A stretch of DNA of 64,000 bases from Deinococcus arboris (GTDB lineage Bacteria; Deinococcota; Deinococci; Deinococcales; Deinococcaceae). The stretch covers positions 62,001-126,000 of the forward strand of contig NZ_WQLB01000003.1 in assembly GCF_009755355.1 (NCBI RefSeq), given 5' to 3'. Each line of letters starts with the position of its first letter. Position 1 is the first letter of the stretch. A program made the position numbers and the translations under genes. Positions 9,069 to 18,805 of the stretch are shown here, one piece after another. Under the pieces are notes generated by a model. It did no database searches. It saw only the letters and a program-made list of their open reading frames with translations, and was not told the DNA's origin.

Positions 9069-9300
9069 CCCCACCCCCCCAGCCCCCCTCCCCCAGAGGG
9101 GCAGGGGGGAGCAACGTTGGCACTGGGCAAGGGTTGACTGGCACGGCGGGGAGGCCAAGGCTTTCTACGCTGTGGACGCCGTGGCCCACCTGCCGCCCAT
9201 CGCCCCACGCCCGCGCGCTGCGCGCACGACGGCTTCGGTTGCTGGTCTTGTGGTGCTGCCAGGTGGGACACTCAAAGCATGGGATTCTACTTTTAAAAAG
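9069..9300 (-). repeat. ~230-bp intergenic repeat, inverted copy
   Basis: Read on the minus strand, this begins CTTTTTAAAAGTAGA, passes through GTGCGCGCAGCGCG and CTTGCCCAGTGCCAACG, and ends in a G-run module (GGGGGCTGGGGGGTGGGG). The same order of blocks occurs at 9318-9549, 13428-13660 and 53379-53602. This copy faces away from the 9318 copy, with the A/T-rich ends 17 nt apart. No coding potential. Confidence 0.75.
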
Positions 9301-9317
9301 CGCCTCAGCAAAAGCAT

Positions 9318-9550
<233 letters not shown>

Positions 9551-9618
9551 CACTCCGTTAAGACATCCCCCTCCCCCCATGCGCCACACGGCGGATGCGC
9601 CCCCACCCCCCCCAGACC

Positions 9619-9624
9619 TAGCCT
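9619..9624 (+). promoter_or_regulatory. Candidate leaderless -10 box (TAGCCT)
   Basis: TAGCCT ends 6 nt before the ATG of the ABC transporter gene at 9631, which has no SD sequence. Confidence 0.4.
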
Positions 9625-9630
9625 GAACGC

Positions 9631-11421
9631 ATGTCCCCCTCTGCCGCTGCCCCCCCACCAGAACGAACACGCAGCGCCCTGGGGGTGCTGGGCACCTACC
9701 TGGGGCCGCTGAAATGGCAGGTCGTCGCCCTGGCCACCCTGCTGCTGACCGGCACCGGCCTGAACCTGCTGCTGCCCCAGCTGCTGCGCCGCTTCGTGGA
9801 CAACGCGGGTCTGGGCGCGGGGGCTGATGTGGGCCTGCTGGTGCGCCTGGCCGGGCTGTATATCGCGCTGGCCGTGGGCGTTCAGCTGATGACCGCCGGC
9901 GCAACTTACGTGGGCGCGCGGGTCGGCTGGACCGCCACCAACCGCCTGCGCGCGGATCTGATGGCGCACCTGCTCTCGCTGGACATGCGCGAACACAAGG
10001 AGCGCACCCCTGGCGAGATGATCGAGCGCATTGACGGGGATGTCACGGCCCTGAGCAACTTCTTCTCGCAATTTGCGGTGCGCGTCTTCGGCGCCGCGCT
10101 GCTGCTGACCGGCGCACTGATCATGTTCTTCCGTGAGGACTGGCGCGTTGGGGCTGGCGTAACGGTCTTTACGCTGACCACCCTGACGGCCATGAACCGG
10201 GTGCGCAAACTGGGCGTCGAACCCACCCGCCTGGAGCGCGAAAGCAGCGCCCGGCTGTTCGGCTTTGTGGAGGAGCGCTTAGCAGGCCTGGAGGACATTC
10301 GCAGCCTCGGCGCCGGGCGCCACCACCTGCGGCGCTTTCTGCAAACGCAGCGTGAGTTCTTTACCCGATCGGTCAATTCCTGGCGGCGGCGCAGTGTGGT
10401 GTGGCAGCTGTCCATGCTGCTGTTCGCCATCGGCTACGTGGGCGTGCTGACAGCGGCGGTGGGCCTGTACGCCGCCGGCACCATCTCGCTGGGCACAGCG
10501 TTCCTGATGTACCAGTACATGACGCTGGTGGAAGAACCCATTGACCAGCTCACCCAGCAGCTTCAGGACCTGCAAAAGGCGGGCGCCAGCCTGGGCCGCG
10601 TGTCCGAACTGCTGGCCCTACGCAGCGAGGTGCGCGGCGGCCAGACCCCGCTGCCCACTGGCCCACTGGCGCTGGACTTTCAGCAGGTCAGCTTTTCCTA
10701 CGCCCCCGAAGACCCGGCGGCGCGCGGCGTGCTGCATGGCGTCTCGTTTCACCTGCCCGCCGGGCAGACGGTGGGCCTGCTGGGCCGCACCGGCAGCGGC
10801 AAAACCACGCTGACCCGCCTGGTCTCGCGCCTGTACGACGCCACCAGCGGCGTCATCACCCTGGGCGGCGTGCCGGTCACGGCTGCGCCCCTGCACGACC
10901 TGCGCCAGCGTGTGGCGGTCGTGACCCAGGACGTGCAGCTGTTTCAGGCCAGCGTGCGCGACAACCTCAGCTTCTTTGACCCGCAAGTGACCGACGCGCA
11001 GGTCGAAGCCGCGCTGCGCGAGGTCGGGCTGGGGACCTGGCTGGAACGGCTGGAAGAAGGAGTCCGCACCCCCCTACCCACCGGCAGCCTCTCGGCGGGC
11101 GAGGCGCAACTGCTGGCCTTTGCCCGCGTGCTGCTGCGCGACCCCAGCGTGATTATTCTCGACGAGCCCAGCAGCCGACTGGACCCCGCCACCGAGGCCC
11201 GGCTGACGGCCGCCATGACCCGCCTGCTGACCGGGCGCACCGCCATCATCATCGCCCACCGCCTCGACACCGTGGCGCGCGCTGACCGGATTCTGGTGCT
11301 GGGCGACGGCGAGGTGCTGGAAGACGGCGAGCGTGACGCGCTGGCCCAGGACCCCCGCAGCCACTACGCGGCGCTTCTGCGCGCAGGCGTGCTGGACGAG
11401 GGCGAAGGGGTGCTGGCGTGA
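9631..11421 (+). CDS. ABC exporter half-transporter, subunit 1 (permease fused to ATPase)
   Basis: The 596-residue protein has an N-terminal membrane domain with about six hydrophobic segments (residues 25-310) and a C-terminal nucleotide-binding domain. Walker A is GRTGSGKTT, the signature is LSAGEAQ in place of LSGGQ, Walker B is VIILDEPSSRLD, and the switch histidine is in IIAHRLD. It should pair with the next gene, a second half-transporter, as a heterodimeric exporter in the inner membrane. The substrate is unknown. The non-standard signature suggests the two ATP sites are not equivalent, as in other heterodimeric exporters. Confidence 0.88.
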   Translation: MSPSAAAPPPERTRSALGVLGTYLGPLKWQVVALATLLLTGTGLNLLLPQLLRRFVDNAGLGAGADVGLLVRLAGLYIALAVGVQLMTAGATYVGARVGWTATNRLRADLMAHLLSLDMREHKERTPGEMIERIDGDVTALSNFFSQFAVRVFGAALLLTGALIMFFREDWRVGAGVTVFTLTTLTAMNRVRKLGVEPTRLERESSARLFGFVEERLAGLEDIRSLGAGRHHLRRFLQTQREFFTRSVNSWRRRSVVWQLSMLLFAIGYVGVLTAAVGLYAAGTISLGTAFLMYQYMTLVEEPIDQLTQQLQDLQKAGASLGRVSELLALRSEVRGGQTPLPTGPLALDFQQVSFSYAPEDPAARGVLHGVSFHLPAGQTVGLLGRTGSGKTTLTRLVSRLYDATSGVITLGGVPVTAAPLHDLRQRVAVVTQDVQLFQASVRDNLSFFDPQVTDAQVEAALREVGLGTWLERLEEGVRTPLPTGSLSAGEAQLLAFARVLLRDPSVIILDEPSSRLDPATEARLTAAMTRLLTGRTAIIIAHRLDTVARADRILVLGDGEVLEDGERDALAQDPRSHYAALLRAGVLDEGEGVLA

Positions 11422-11512
11422 GGGGCAAGCTCAGCACCACCTACGAGCAGGCCGCTTCCCTCCTGCCACCTCTCCTCCACGTTTCCCACTCCTCGCTCTG
11501 CCGGAGGCCCGC

Positions 11513-13324
11513 ATGACCACCACCCCTCAGCCCCAACATCAGGAACGGACTTTTGCGCTGTCCAAAGAGCTGTTCAAGTACAAGCCCGGCCTGTTCGCCT
11601 TCAACCTCCTGATGTGGGGAATGGTGCACGCCTCGCCCGCGCTGCTTACGCTGGCGGTCAGTAGCCTCTTCGGCGCCCTGGAACGGGCCGACAACCTGAA
11701 TACAGCCGGGCAACCCATTCAGCCGGCCGTCGCCGCCGCCTGGGTTGCGCTGGGGTGGTTCGCTTTCGTGCGTCTAAGCCGCTTCGGCATTTTTTATGGG
11801 GCGTTCCGGGCCTGGATTGAACTGTGGTACACCCTGGACGCCCTGGTGCGCCGCAACCTGATGGGCTACCTGCTGACAGCGCGGGGCAGCCGCCGCTTAC
11901 CCGACACCCCGGCCGAAGCCGTCAGTCGCTTCCGCGACGACGTGGACGACGTGGCTGGCTACACCGAAGTCTGGGTAGACGGCGCAGGCTTCCTGCTCTA
12001 CTCGGTGGTGGCCATCACCTTGATGGCGCGCGTGGACCCCCTGATCACCCTGCTCGTCTGCGCGCCGCTGCTGCTGATGGTGCTGTTTGTGCAGCGGCTG
12101 TCGCCCACCATTCGCAGTTACCGCCGCCGCATGCGCGAGGCGACCGCCCGCGTGACTGACTTTATCGGCGAAACCTTCGGAGCGGTCAGCGCCGTGAAGC
12201 TGGCCGCCCAAGAAGGCAGCATGGTCACGCATCTGCGCTCGCTGGGCGAAACCCGGCGCCACGCCGCCCTGCGCGACGTCCTGCTGACCGAACTGATCCG
12301 GGGCGTGAACACCAATATGGTGAACCTCGCCGTGGGCCTGGTGCTGCTACTGGGCGCCAACAGGGTGCGAGGCGCGCAGATGGATATTCAGGATTTCGTG
12401 CTGTTTATCGGCCTCCTGCCGCGCCTGACGGGCAGCATGGGCTTTTTTGGCGACGCCATCGCCCGGCACCGCCGCACCGGGGTCAGCTACGACCGCATGA
12501 CCCGCCTGCTGCAAGACGCGCCGGACACGACCATCGTGGCCCACCACCCGGTCTATCTGCAGAGTGATCCCCCTGCAGAGCAGACCACGCCGACGGCCCT
12601 GCCTCTGCAAGAGCTGCGCGTTGAGGGCCTGACGGCCACCCACGCCAGCGGCCTGGGGATTCAGGACGCCAGCTTCACCTTAAAGCGCGGCGAGTTTGTG
12701 GTGGTCACGGGCCGCATTGGCAGCGGCAAAAGCACCCTGCTGCGCGCGCTGCTGGGCCTCATCCCTGTGCAGAGCGGCTCGGTGTTCTGGAATGGCGAGC
12801 AGGTCACTGACCCTGCCACCTTCCTGATTCCGCCCCGCAGCGCTTACACAGCGCAGCTACCCAACCTTTTTTCCGACACCTTGCGCGAGAACATCACGAG
12901 TGGCGAGGCCGACACGCACCTGGGCCGCGCCGTGAATCTGGCGGTGCTGGAACCCGATCTTGAGGCGCTGGGCGGCGGGCTGGACACCCCCGTCGGCGCC
13001 CGAGGCGTCAAACTGTCTGGCGGCCAGATTCAGCGCGCGGCGGTGGCCCGGATGCTGGCCCGCCCCGCCGACCTGCTGGTCTTTGACGACGTGTCCAGCG
13101 CCCTAGACGCCCGTACCGAAGCGCAACTGTGGCAGGGCCTGAGCACCACAGACGCCACCTGCCTGGTGGTCAGCCACCGCCGCGCCGCCCTCCTGCGCGC
13201 CGACCGCATTCTGGTGGTGCAGGGCGGCCGGATCACCGATGAAGGCACCCTGCCCGACCTGCTGGAACGCAGCGACGAAATGCACGCCCTGTGGGCCGAG
13301 GAGGAAGTGGTCAGCGGGCAGTAA
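11513..13324 (+). CDS. ABC exporter half-transporter, subunit 2 (permease fused to ATPase)
   Basis: The 603-residue protein has a membrane domain followed by an ATPase domain with Walker A GRIGSGKSTLL, signature LSGGQIQRA and Walker B LLVFDDVSSALD, where an aspartate replaces the usual catalytic glutamate. That degenerate residue together with the altered signature of the upstream partner indicates one degenerate and one canonical site in a heterodimer. The ATG at 11513 has a clear GGAGG 6 nt upstream. It lies 91 nt after subunit 1 and ends at a terminator. Substrate unknown. Confidence 0.88.
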   Translation: MTTTPQPQHQERTFALSKELFKYKPGLFAFNLLMWGMVHASPALLTLAVSSLFGALERADNLNTAGQPIQPAVAAAWVALGWFAFVRLSRFGIFYGAFRAWIELWYTLDALVRRNLMGYLLTARGSRRLPDTPAEAVSRFRDDVDDVAGYTEVWVDGAGFLLYSVVAITLMARVDPLITLLVCAPLLLMVLFVQRLSPTIRSYRRRMREATARVTDFIGETFGAVSAVKLAAQEGSMVTHLRSLGETRRHAALRDVLLTELIRGVNTNMVNLAVGLVLLLGANRVRGAQMDIQDFVLFIGLLPRLTGSMGFFGDAIARHRRTGVSYDRMTRLLQDAPDTTIVAHHPVYLQSDPPAEQTTPTALPLQELRVEGLTATHASGLGIQDASFTLKRGEFVVVTGRIGSGKSTLLRALLGLIPVQSGSVFWNGEQVTDPATFLIPPRSAYTAQLPNLFSDTLRENITSGEADTHLGRAVNLAVLEPDLEALGGGLDTPVGARGVKLSGGQIQRAAVARMLARPADLLVFDDVSSALDARTEAQLWQGLSTTDATCLVVSHRRAALLRADRILVVQGGRITDEGTLPDLLERSDEMHALWAEEEVVSGQ

Positions 13325-13343
13325 AAAATGGGAAGTGGAAAAA

Positions 13344-13386
13344 GCTGGAGGGGCGCCGATTCAAGCACCCCTCCAGCCTTTGTTTG
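13344..13386 (+). terminator. Intrinsic terminator after the ABC exporter genes
   Basis: A 10-bp stem (GCTGGAGGGG with CCCCTCCAGC) encloses a 14-nt loop and is followed by CTTTGTTTG. Confidence 0.7.
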
Positions 13387-13427
13387 ACAGCTCTCTGGTT
13401 CACCCAGAGACGAAAAGGCATTTTTCG

Positions 13428-13660
13428 CTTTTCAAAGTAGATCCCCTGGCACACACCAAGACCCCTGGCCCCGTTTCTGCCCAGGTCCAGGCGAGGCCAT
13501 TGTGCGCGCAGCGCGCAGGCCCTTGCGCGGGGGCAGCGGATGGCGTCGAGGCCAGACCCGTCAACGAATAGAGCAAGCTGGCCAACGCCAGGAGCAACTC
13601 TTGCCCAGTGCCAACGTCTGCTCCCCCTACCCCTTCGGGGAAGGGGGCTGGGGGGTGGGG
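13428..13660 (+). repeat. ~230-bp intergenic repeat, direct copy B
   Basis: It shares the block order of the 9318 copy: CTTTTCAAAGTAGA, CCAAGACCCCTGGCCCC, AGGCGAGGCCATTGTGCGCG, GCGGATGGCGTCGAGGCCAG, CTTGCCCAGTGCCAACG and GGAAGGGGGCTGGGGGG. It occupies the space between the ABC genes and the 3' end of pyrE. Confidence 0.8.
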
Positions 13661-13669
13661 AAAGCCAGC

Positions 13670-14230
13670 TCAAATCTCCTGAAGCGGAATCGCCGCCAAC
13701 CACTCCGGCACCTCATCCGGCGCGTAAGTGTCAAACACCAGCCGCGTCAGCGCCACCAGCGGATACCCGCCCAGCTCGCCCCCCTCCTTGCGCCGGTCCA
13801 CAATGCAGGCAATCCCCACGCATTGCCCTCCCGCTGCCTCGGCCGCCTTAACGGCTTTGAGCACGCTGCCCCCGGTGGTCAGCACGTCCTCGACCGCCAC
13901 GAACCTCTCCCCTACCCCCACCGCGAAGGCTTCCCGAATCTTCATGCCGCCCTGCCCGTCCTTTTCAGCGAAGATGGCGCGGGTGCCGTAATGGCGTGCG
14001 GTTTCGTAGGCCAGCACCACGCCGCCCATCGCCGGGCCGATGATGAAGTCGGCCTGGATGCCCGCCGCCTGAATGGCCTCGGCCAGCGCCTGCCCAATCT
14101 GCTCGGTGTACTGGGGATGCTGCAACACGGTCGTGCTCTGCAAAAACTTGGGGCTGTGGCGGCCACTGGCCAGCAGAAAGTGACCCTCATGGTAGGCGCC
14201 CGCCTGCTGATACACCTCAAGAACGTTCAT
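13670..14230 (-). CDS. pyrE: Orotate phosphoribosyltransferase
   Basis: The enzyme joins orotate to PRPP to make OMP, the fifth step of UMP synthesis. The 186-residue protein carries the PRPP-binding motif FVAVEDVLTTGGSVLKA and the flexible-loop region FAEKDGQGGMKI. The start at 14230 (MNVLEVYQQAGAY) matches the family N-terminus, and an AATACT box lies 6 nt before it. The gene is separate from the pyrR-pyrB-pyrC operon at the other end of the window. Confidence 0.94.
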   Translation of the reverse strand: MNVLEVYQQAGAYHEGHFLLASGRHSPKFLQSTTVLQHPQYTEQIGQALAEAIQAAGIQADFIIGPAMGGVVLAYETARHYGTRAIFAEKDGQGGMKIREAFAVGVGERFVAVEDVLTTGGSVLKAVKAAEAAGGQCVGIACIVDRRKEGGELGGYPLVALTRLVFDTYAPDEVPEWLAAIPLQEI

Positions 14231-14277
14231 GGGGGCAGTATTCCATTCTGGCAGCCCCCGGCGGGGCATCATGCCCT

Positions 14278-14481
14278 ATGGACACCGTGACATTTCCGGG
14301 GGCGCGGGTGGTGGGGGCGCGGCGCAGGCTGCTGGGCATAGGGCGCGCCGAACTGGCGCAGGAAGCGGGCCTGCCCCCAGCCCTGCTGGCCCAGTTAGAA
14401 GCCGGGCATTACGACCCGCGCAGCCTGCACGAACTGGCTCGGCGGGTGCTGGCGCGCCGCCTGGACATCACGCTGGACTAG
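14278..14481 (+). CDS. Small XRE-like helix-turn-helix protein
   Basis: The 67-residue frame contains a helix-turn-helix-like segment (GIGRAELAQEAGLPPALLAQ, about residues 20-39) followed by LEAGHYDPRSLHELARRVLA, the layout of a minimal XRE/Cro-type DNA-binding domain. It is divergent from pyrE with a 47-nt gap. Target and role are unknown. The residue pattern supports a real gene despite the short length. Confidence 0.6.
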   Translation: MDTVTFPGARVVGARRRLLGIGRAELAQEAGLPPALLAQLEAGHYDPRSLHELARRVLARRLDITLD

Positions 14482-14661
14482 GCCGCGCGGCTTAAGGCGG
14501 CTGGCGGATTCGCGGCCGCCCCCATTCATGTTGAGATAGAGGCCATGTTGAGCTCAGGGCCGTGCCGAGATAAGGAAAGGGCCAACGGCGCTGGACCCAG
14601 TGACCCTGGAGAATTGAACTATAGAGTTCTGCCTGAGAAGGCCGAAAAGGAACGGTGCGGC

Positions 14662-15411
14662 GTGAATCAGGCGTTTGTAGATGCCAGCTGGCACGAGGTG
14701 CCTGGCGACGATGGAAACCTGACTGGCCTGGGCGGCTGGGGCCTGGTGCTGCTGGTGCCGGGAACGCTGCCGGCGCGGTTTCAGGGACAGCTGCGCGCCC
14801 CGGACAACAATGCCGCCGAGGTGCGCGCGGTGCTGGAAGCCGTGCGCGCGGCGCCGGCCGGACCCCTGACAGTGCATACCGACAACGAGGCCGTCATCGC
14901 CGCTGTGGGCCGGGGCCGGGGCCCGGAGGTGCTGACCGACGCCGCCCATGAGGTCCTTGAGGAAGTGGCGGCGCGCGGCGTGACGCTGCGGGTGCGCTAC
15001 GCCCCCCGCACCCGGCGGCACATGATGACGGCGCATCTGCTGGCCAACGACGCCCGGCGGGGCCTGGGCACCCCTGGCCTGCTGGGCACCCGCTCGGACG
15101 TGGTCATTGAGCAGCGGGCCGCCGGGGGTGAGGCGCGGGTCAGCCTGCGCCGCGAGGGCGAGCGCGTCACCGCCCACGTCCCGCTGGACTTTGCCTCAGA
15201 GGTGCCGCCCAGTGCCCAGGCGCTGCTGGCGGCGGTGGGCCTGGCCCTACCGGGCGAGGTGCTGGTCGTCCGGCGCGCCAGCAAGGTGGCTCAGGCGCTG
15301 TGGCAGCGGCCAGAACGCGCCCTGCGCCCCGCCGCCCAGGCACTGCTGCAAGGCGCCCGCCGCGCCGCCGACGAAAGCGGTGTGCAGGTGGAGTTTCTAG
15401 GCGTGGGCTAG
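14662..15411 (+). CDS. RNase H-fold protein
   Basis: The 249-residue protein has the RNase HI acidic residues in order: an aspartate in FVDASW, a glutamate in NNAAEVRAV and an aspartate in HTDNEAV. A later ANDARRG segment is at the position of the fourth acidic site. The first ~125 residues correspond to the RNase H-like domain; the rest is an additional region of unknown function. It may degrade RNA in RNA/DNA hybrids, but this is inferred. The GTG at 14662 was preferred over an upstream ATG because AAGGA lies about 9 nt before it and the homologous region starts there. Confidence 0.72.
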   Translation: MNQAFVDASWHEVPGDDGNLTGLGGWGLVLLVPGTLPARFQGQLRAPDNNAAEVRAVLEAVRAAPAGPLTVHTDNEAVIAAVGRGRGPEVLTDAAHEVLEEVAARGVTLRVRYAPRTRRHMMTAHLLANDARRGLGTPGLLGTRSDVVIEQRAAGGEARVSLRREGERVTAHVPLDFASEVPPSAQALLAAVGLALPGEVLVVRRASKVAQALWQRPERALRPAAQALLQGARRAADESGVQVEFLGVG

Positions 15412-15667
15412 AGCTGTCCTATAGGAGAACCCAGAGCGGAGAGAAGGTCATCCTCCTCACCGCTGTAAGGTCCCCTCTGGGCCTCCACAACGCAGCCTCC
15501 GTCGTTTCGCTCGCTCTGCTCCCCAACTCTTCGATTCTGCTCGGATTGCATCCAGCATGCGGCTGAAGTCCACCGGGGTCCGTCTCTGTCCGCAAGAGGC
15601 AGAAGTGCCAACGGAACCCTGCGGTGTTGTCAGTCCCAGGGTGGAACTCGCAGCCGCTGTCAGGGGG

Positions 15668-15673
15668 TACGCT
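15668..15673 (+). promoter_or_regulatory. Candidate leaderless -10 box (TACGCT)
   Basis: TACGCT ends 5 nt before the ATG of the GH31 gene. The 267-bp gap upstream (15412-15678) shows no coding frame of its own. Confidence 0.4.
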
Positions 15674-15678
15674 GAACC

Positions 15679-18117
15679 ATGCGGTTCACATCGTTTGAGG
15701 CGGAGCAAGGCGGCAGGCAGGTGCGGGTCTGGGGCGCCGCCGATCTGCTGGTGGTCAGCGCGCCCCTGCCGGGTGTGCTGCGCGTGCGGCTGCTGCCCGA
15801 GGCGCGTGCTCAGAGCCTGAATTTTCCCCACCCCGGCCCAAAGGCCAGCTTCGCCCTGCGCCCCGACCTCCCCGAAAGCGTGGCCCTGAGCGTGACCGAA
15901 GCGGGCGACACAGAGCTGCTGGTCATTGGCGGCGGGCTGGCCCTGCGCCTGAACCGGCACACCGGCGCCTGGCAGGCCCTGAGCGGCAGTGGTCCCTCGG
16001 CGCGGGTGCTGGCCGAGGCCCTGGGCTGGGCGGGCGAGGCTCCGGCCCCGCGCCCCCCGCTGGACGCCGCCCGCTTCAACTTGCGCCGCACCCGCCTGTC
16101 CCTGGCCGCCCCTGCAGGCGCCGCGTACTTGGGCTTTGGCGAGAAGGTGGGCCCTCTGGACAAACGCGGCATGGCGCTGACGTTCTGGAACACCGACTGC
16201 TTTCCGCACCACACCGAAACTGACCCCCTCTATGTCTCGGTGCCGTTCATGACGGTGCTGGACGCTGGGCGCGCCCACGGCGTCTTTCTGGACGAGCCCT
16301 GGCGCCTGGAGGTGGACGTGGCCCGCGCCCACCCGGACGAGGTGCGCTGGGCCTCGGCCGGGCCAGAGCTGGACGTGTACGTCGTCTCCGGGCCCCGCCC
16401 GGCCGATGTGCTGCGGCGCTACGCCGACCTGACGGGTGCGGCCCCCATGCCGCCGCTGTGGGCGCTGGGCGCGGCCCAGAGCCGCTGGGGCTACCGCGCC
16501 GAGGCCGACCTGCGCGCGGTGATCGCCGGTTACCGTGAGCGTCAGTTGCCGCTCGACAGCGTCTACGTAGACATTGATTACCTGGACGCCTACAAGGTCT
16601 GGACGGTTAACCGCGCCAATTTTCCCGACCTGAAGGCCTTTGTGCGGGAGGCGGCCGGGCAGGGCGTGAAGCTGGTGCCCATCGTGGACCCCGGCGTGAA
16701 GGTCGAAGCGGGCTACGACGTGTACGAAGAAGCCGTCAGGGGTGACCATCTGGTCAGGACGGCGCGCGGCGAGGTGCTGGTGGGCGAGGTCTGGCCTGAC
16801 CCGGCGGTCTTTCCAGACTTCACGCGGCCTGAGGTCGTGGGGTGGTGGGCCGGACGCCACCGCCTGTTTGCCGAACTGGGCATTCAGGGCCAGTGGAACG
16901 ACATGAATGAACCGGCGTGCTTCAGCCTCCGGGTCCCCCGCGAGACCGAAGGCAAGACCCTGCCCTACGACGCCTGGCACGGCACCCGCACCCACCTGGA
17001 GGTCCACAACGCCTATGCCAACGGCATGAGTGAAGCCAGCCGCGCCGGCTACGCGCGCCTGAGCCCCGGCATCCGCCCGTGGATTCTCACACGCGCTGGC
17101 TACGCAGGCATTCAACGGCACGCGGCTGTCTGGACCGGCGACAACACCGCCACCTGGTCTCATCTGGCCCTGAGCCTGCCCATGCTTCAGGGCCTGGGCC
17201 TCAGCGGCGTGCCCTTCGCCGCAGCCGATGTGGGCGGCTTTGGCGGCGACACCACCGGTGAGTTGCTAGCCCGCTGGTATCAGGCGGCGGTGGGCTACGC
17301 CTTCCTGCGCAACCACGCCGCGCTGGGCACCGCCGACCAGGAGCCGTGGCGCTTTGGTGAGCCGTATACGGGGGTCATTCGGGCGGCGCTGGAGTGGCGC
17401 TACCGCCTGCTGCCGCACCTCTATACGCTGGCCCATACAGCCACCCGCACCGGCCTGCCCGTGATGCGCCCACTGGCCCTGCACTTTCCCGCCGACGAGG
17501 ACGCCGTGCGCGAGGACACCCAGTATCTGCTGGGGGACGGGCTGCTGGTGGCTCCGGTGCTGCGCGCCGGGCACCGCAAACGGCTAGTGTACCTGCCCGC
17601 TGGGCGCTGGGCCGAGGTCTTCAACCTGGGCCAGCTGGGCACCGTTCATGAGGGCGGGCAGCACATCGTGGCCCACGCGCCGTTAGACACTCTGCCGCTG
17701 TACCTGCGCGAGGGCGAAGCGGTGCCGGTGACCACGCCGGCCCAGCACACCACCACCGCCCGCTGGGAAGAACTGTCGTGGCTGGTGCATGCTAGCCCGG
17801 CGGGCTTTCTGGGCCAGCTGTACGAAGACCTGGGTGACGGCCCGGTGCGCGGCCGCCTCACCCGCCTGATGGGCGAACGCCAGGGCCGACGCCTGCTCAT
17901 TCGCCGCGAAACGCAGGGCGAGGCCGGCCCGGAAGCCCGCGTGACCATGCGTGTGGTGGGCCTGGGGCATGTGCGCGGCGTGCAGGGGGCCGTGAACTAC
18001 ACCTATGAGGACGGACTGCTGACCCTGACGCTGCCCGCCCGCTGGACCGGCGTGACCCTGGACTTGGAGGAAGAACCAGAAAGCGAGCCGAACACCCGGC
18101 CAGACGAGAACGGCTGA
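15679..18117 (+). CDS. Alpha-glucosidase, glycoside hydrolase family 31
   Basis: The 812-residue protein is a GH31 enzyme of usual length. The catalytic nucleophile is in WNDMNEP (Asp408) and the likely acid/base aspartate is in WTGDNTATW (Asp488). VYVDIDYLDAYKVWTVN and DVGGFGGDTTGELLARW are further GH31 hallmarks. It releases alpha-linked glucose from maltose-like oligosaccharides. No signal peptide is present. The ATG at 15679 lies 5 nt after a TACGCT box. Confidence 0.95.
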   Translation: MRFTSFEAEQGGRQVRVWGAADLLVVSAPLPGVLRVRLLPEARAQSLNFPHPGPKASFALRPDLPESVALSVTEAGDTELLVIGGGLALRLNRHTGAWQALSGSGPSARVLAEALGWAGEAPAPRPPLDAARFNLRRTRLSLAAPAGAAYLGFGEKVGPLDKRGMALTFWNTDCFPHHTETDPLYVSVPFMTVLDAGRAHGVFLDEPWRLEVDVARAHPDEVRWASAGPELDVYVVSGPRPADVLRRYADLTGAAPMPPLWALGAAQSRWGYRAEADLRAVIAGYRERQLPLDSVYVDIDYLDAYKVWTVNRANFPDLKAFVREAAGQGVKLVPIVDPGVKVEAGYDVYEEAVRGDHLVRTARGEVLVGEVWPDPAVFPDFTRPEVVGWWAGRHRLFAELGIQGQWNDMNEPACFSLRVPRETEGKTLPYDAWHGTRTHLEVHNAYANGMSEASRAGYARLSPGIRPWILTRAGYAGIQRHAAVWTGDNTATWSHLALSLPMLQGLGLSGVPFAAADVGGFGGDTTGELLARWYQAAVGYAFLRNHAALGTADQEPWRFGEPYTGVIRAALEWRYRLLPHLYTLAHTATRTGLPVMRPLALHFPADEDAVREDTQYLLGDGLLVAPVLRAGHRKRLVYLPAGRWAEVFNLGQLGTVHEGGQHIVAHAPLDTLPLYLREGEAVPVTTPAQHTTTARWEELSWLVHASPAGFLGQLYEDLGDGPVRGRLTRLMGERQGRRLLIRRETQGEAGPEARVTMRVVGLGHVRGVQGAVNYTYEDGLLTLTLPARWTGVTLDLEEEPESEPNTRPDENG

Positions 18118-18260
18118 AGGCGAGGGCGCAAGTTGTTCAGGGTGGTCTCGTAGGCACTTGAAGACATTCCACAGCAGCCCTAATACGGCTTCCGTCCATT
18201 GCCGGAATATCCGGAGAAGCCCCGGATGTTCTCCGCTTTCAGCGATTTGCAAGCCCCAAA

Positions 18261-18313
18261 AATCCGTACTCTTTCCTTCTCGCTCTTCTGCAGAGCTTTC
18301 CAAGTCCAGTCGG
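18261..18313 (-). repeat. Short dispersed intergenic repeat, copy 2
   Basis: On the minus strand it reads GACTTGGAAAGC, then AGAGCGAGAAGG and GTACGGAT, matching the + strand at 2471-2520. The rest of the 313-bp gap 18118-18430 contains no gene and ends with a minus-strand terminator. Confidence 0.45.
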
Positions 18314-18374
18314 AAAACTTCCGGAACGCAGCTGTTAGGCCGCTGGCCTCAAGAACGTACAGAGCAGCCCAATT

Positions 18375-18404
18375 AAAAAGACCGACCTGGAAACTCAGGT
18401 CGGC
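18375..18404 (-). terminator. Intrinsic terminator of the yhhQ/queF-like operon
   Basis: On the minus strand an 8-bp stem (CCGACCTG with CAGGTCGG) is followed directly by TCTTTTTAATT. It lies 27 nt beyond the stop codon of the QueF-like gene. Confidence 0.75.
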
Positions 18405-18430
18405 CTGGGGCTGGGGCATAGAGGCGCCGT

Positions 18431-18805
18431 TTACCCGTCTGATGGTTGCGCCGTCACCGTCACCCGCTGACCCTGCCGCAGCCGGTTAAAGGTCACATCG
18501 GCGTGGGCCATCACGGGGCAGCCCAGCAGATTCGCCGCGTCTTGGGCGGCAGTCTGCACAAAAAATTCCATATCGCGCACCACCGGATGCCCGATAAAGG
18601 CGTCAATGTAGGCGTCCAGGCTAAACAGTTCCAGCAGCCCCGGCCCAGCCTCGTAGCGCAGGGTCAGGGTGCTGCCGGGGGCCGGGTTCAGGGTGACCGG
18701 GCACAGATGCGGCAGGTGCAGCACGTGTTCAATGGCCGTGGTCAGGTCAGGCCGCGCGTTGGCAATCACCCGCAGCAGGCTGGCCGGCGGCGGGGTCTCA
18801 CTCAT
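18431..18805 (-). CDS. Small QueF-like (tunnelling-fold) protein
   Basis: The 124-residue protein has a CPVT motif resembling the catalytic cysteine segment of QueF (CPxTxQPD in the nitrile reductase), then LLELFSLDAYIDAF, resembling the QueF substrate-binding ES(x)K-like helix, and an FFVQTAAQDAANLLG helix. The QPD part is replaced by NPA, so the catalytic aspartate is not evident. Its ATG overlaps the stop codon of the YhhQ-type transporter gene (ATGA), so the two are coupled. That neighbour imports the QueF substrate preQ0 in other bacteria, which supports a role in queuosine metabolism. The QueF relationship is inferred from motifs and context, not from a database match. Confidence 0.55.
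   Translation of the reverse strand: MSETPPPASLLRVIANARPDLTTAIEHVLHLPHLCPVTLNPAPGSTLTLRYEAGPGLLELFSLDAYIDAFIGHPVVRDMEFFVQTAAQDAANLLGCPVMAHADVTFNRLRQGQRVTVTAQPSDG

Noticed and set aside
15457..17163. A 568-residue open frame on the minus strand opposite the GH31 gene
   Set aside because: It is a mirror frame of a GC-rich gene. The plus strand encodes a complete GH31 enzyme with catalytic motifs, and the minus translation has no recognisable motif.
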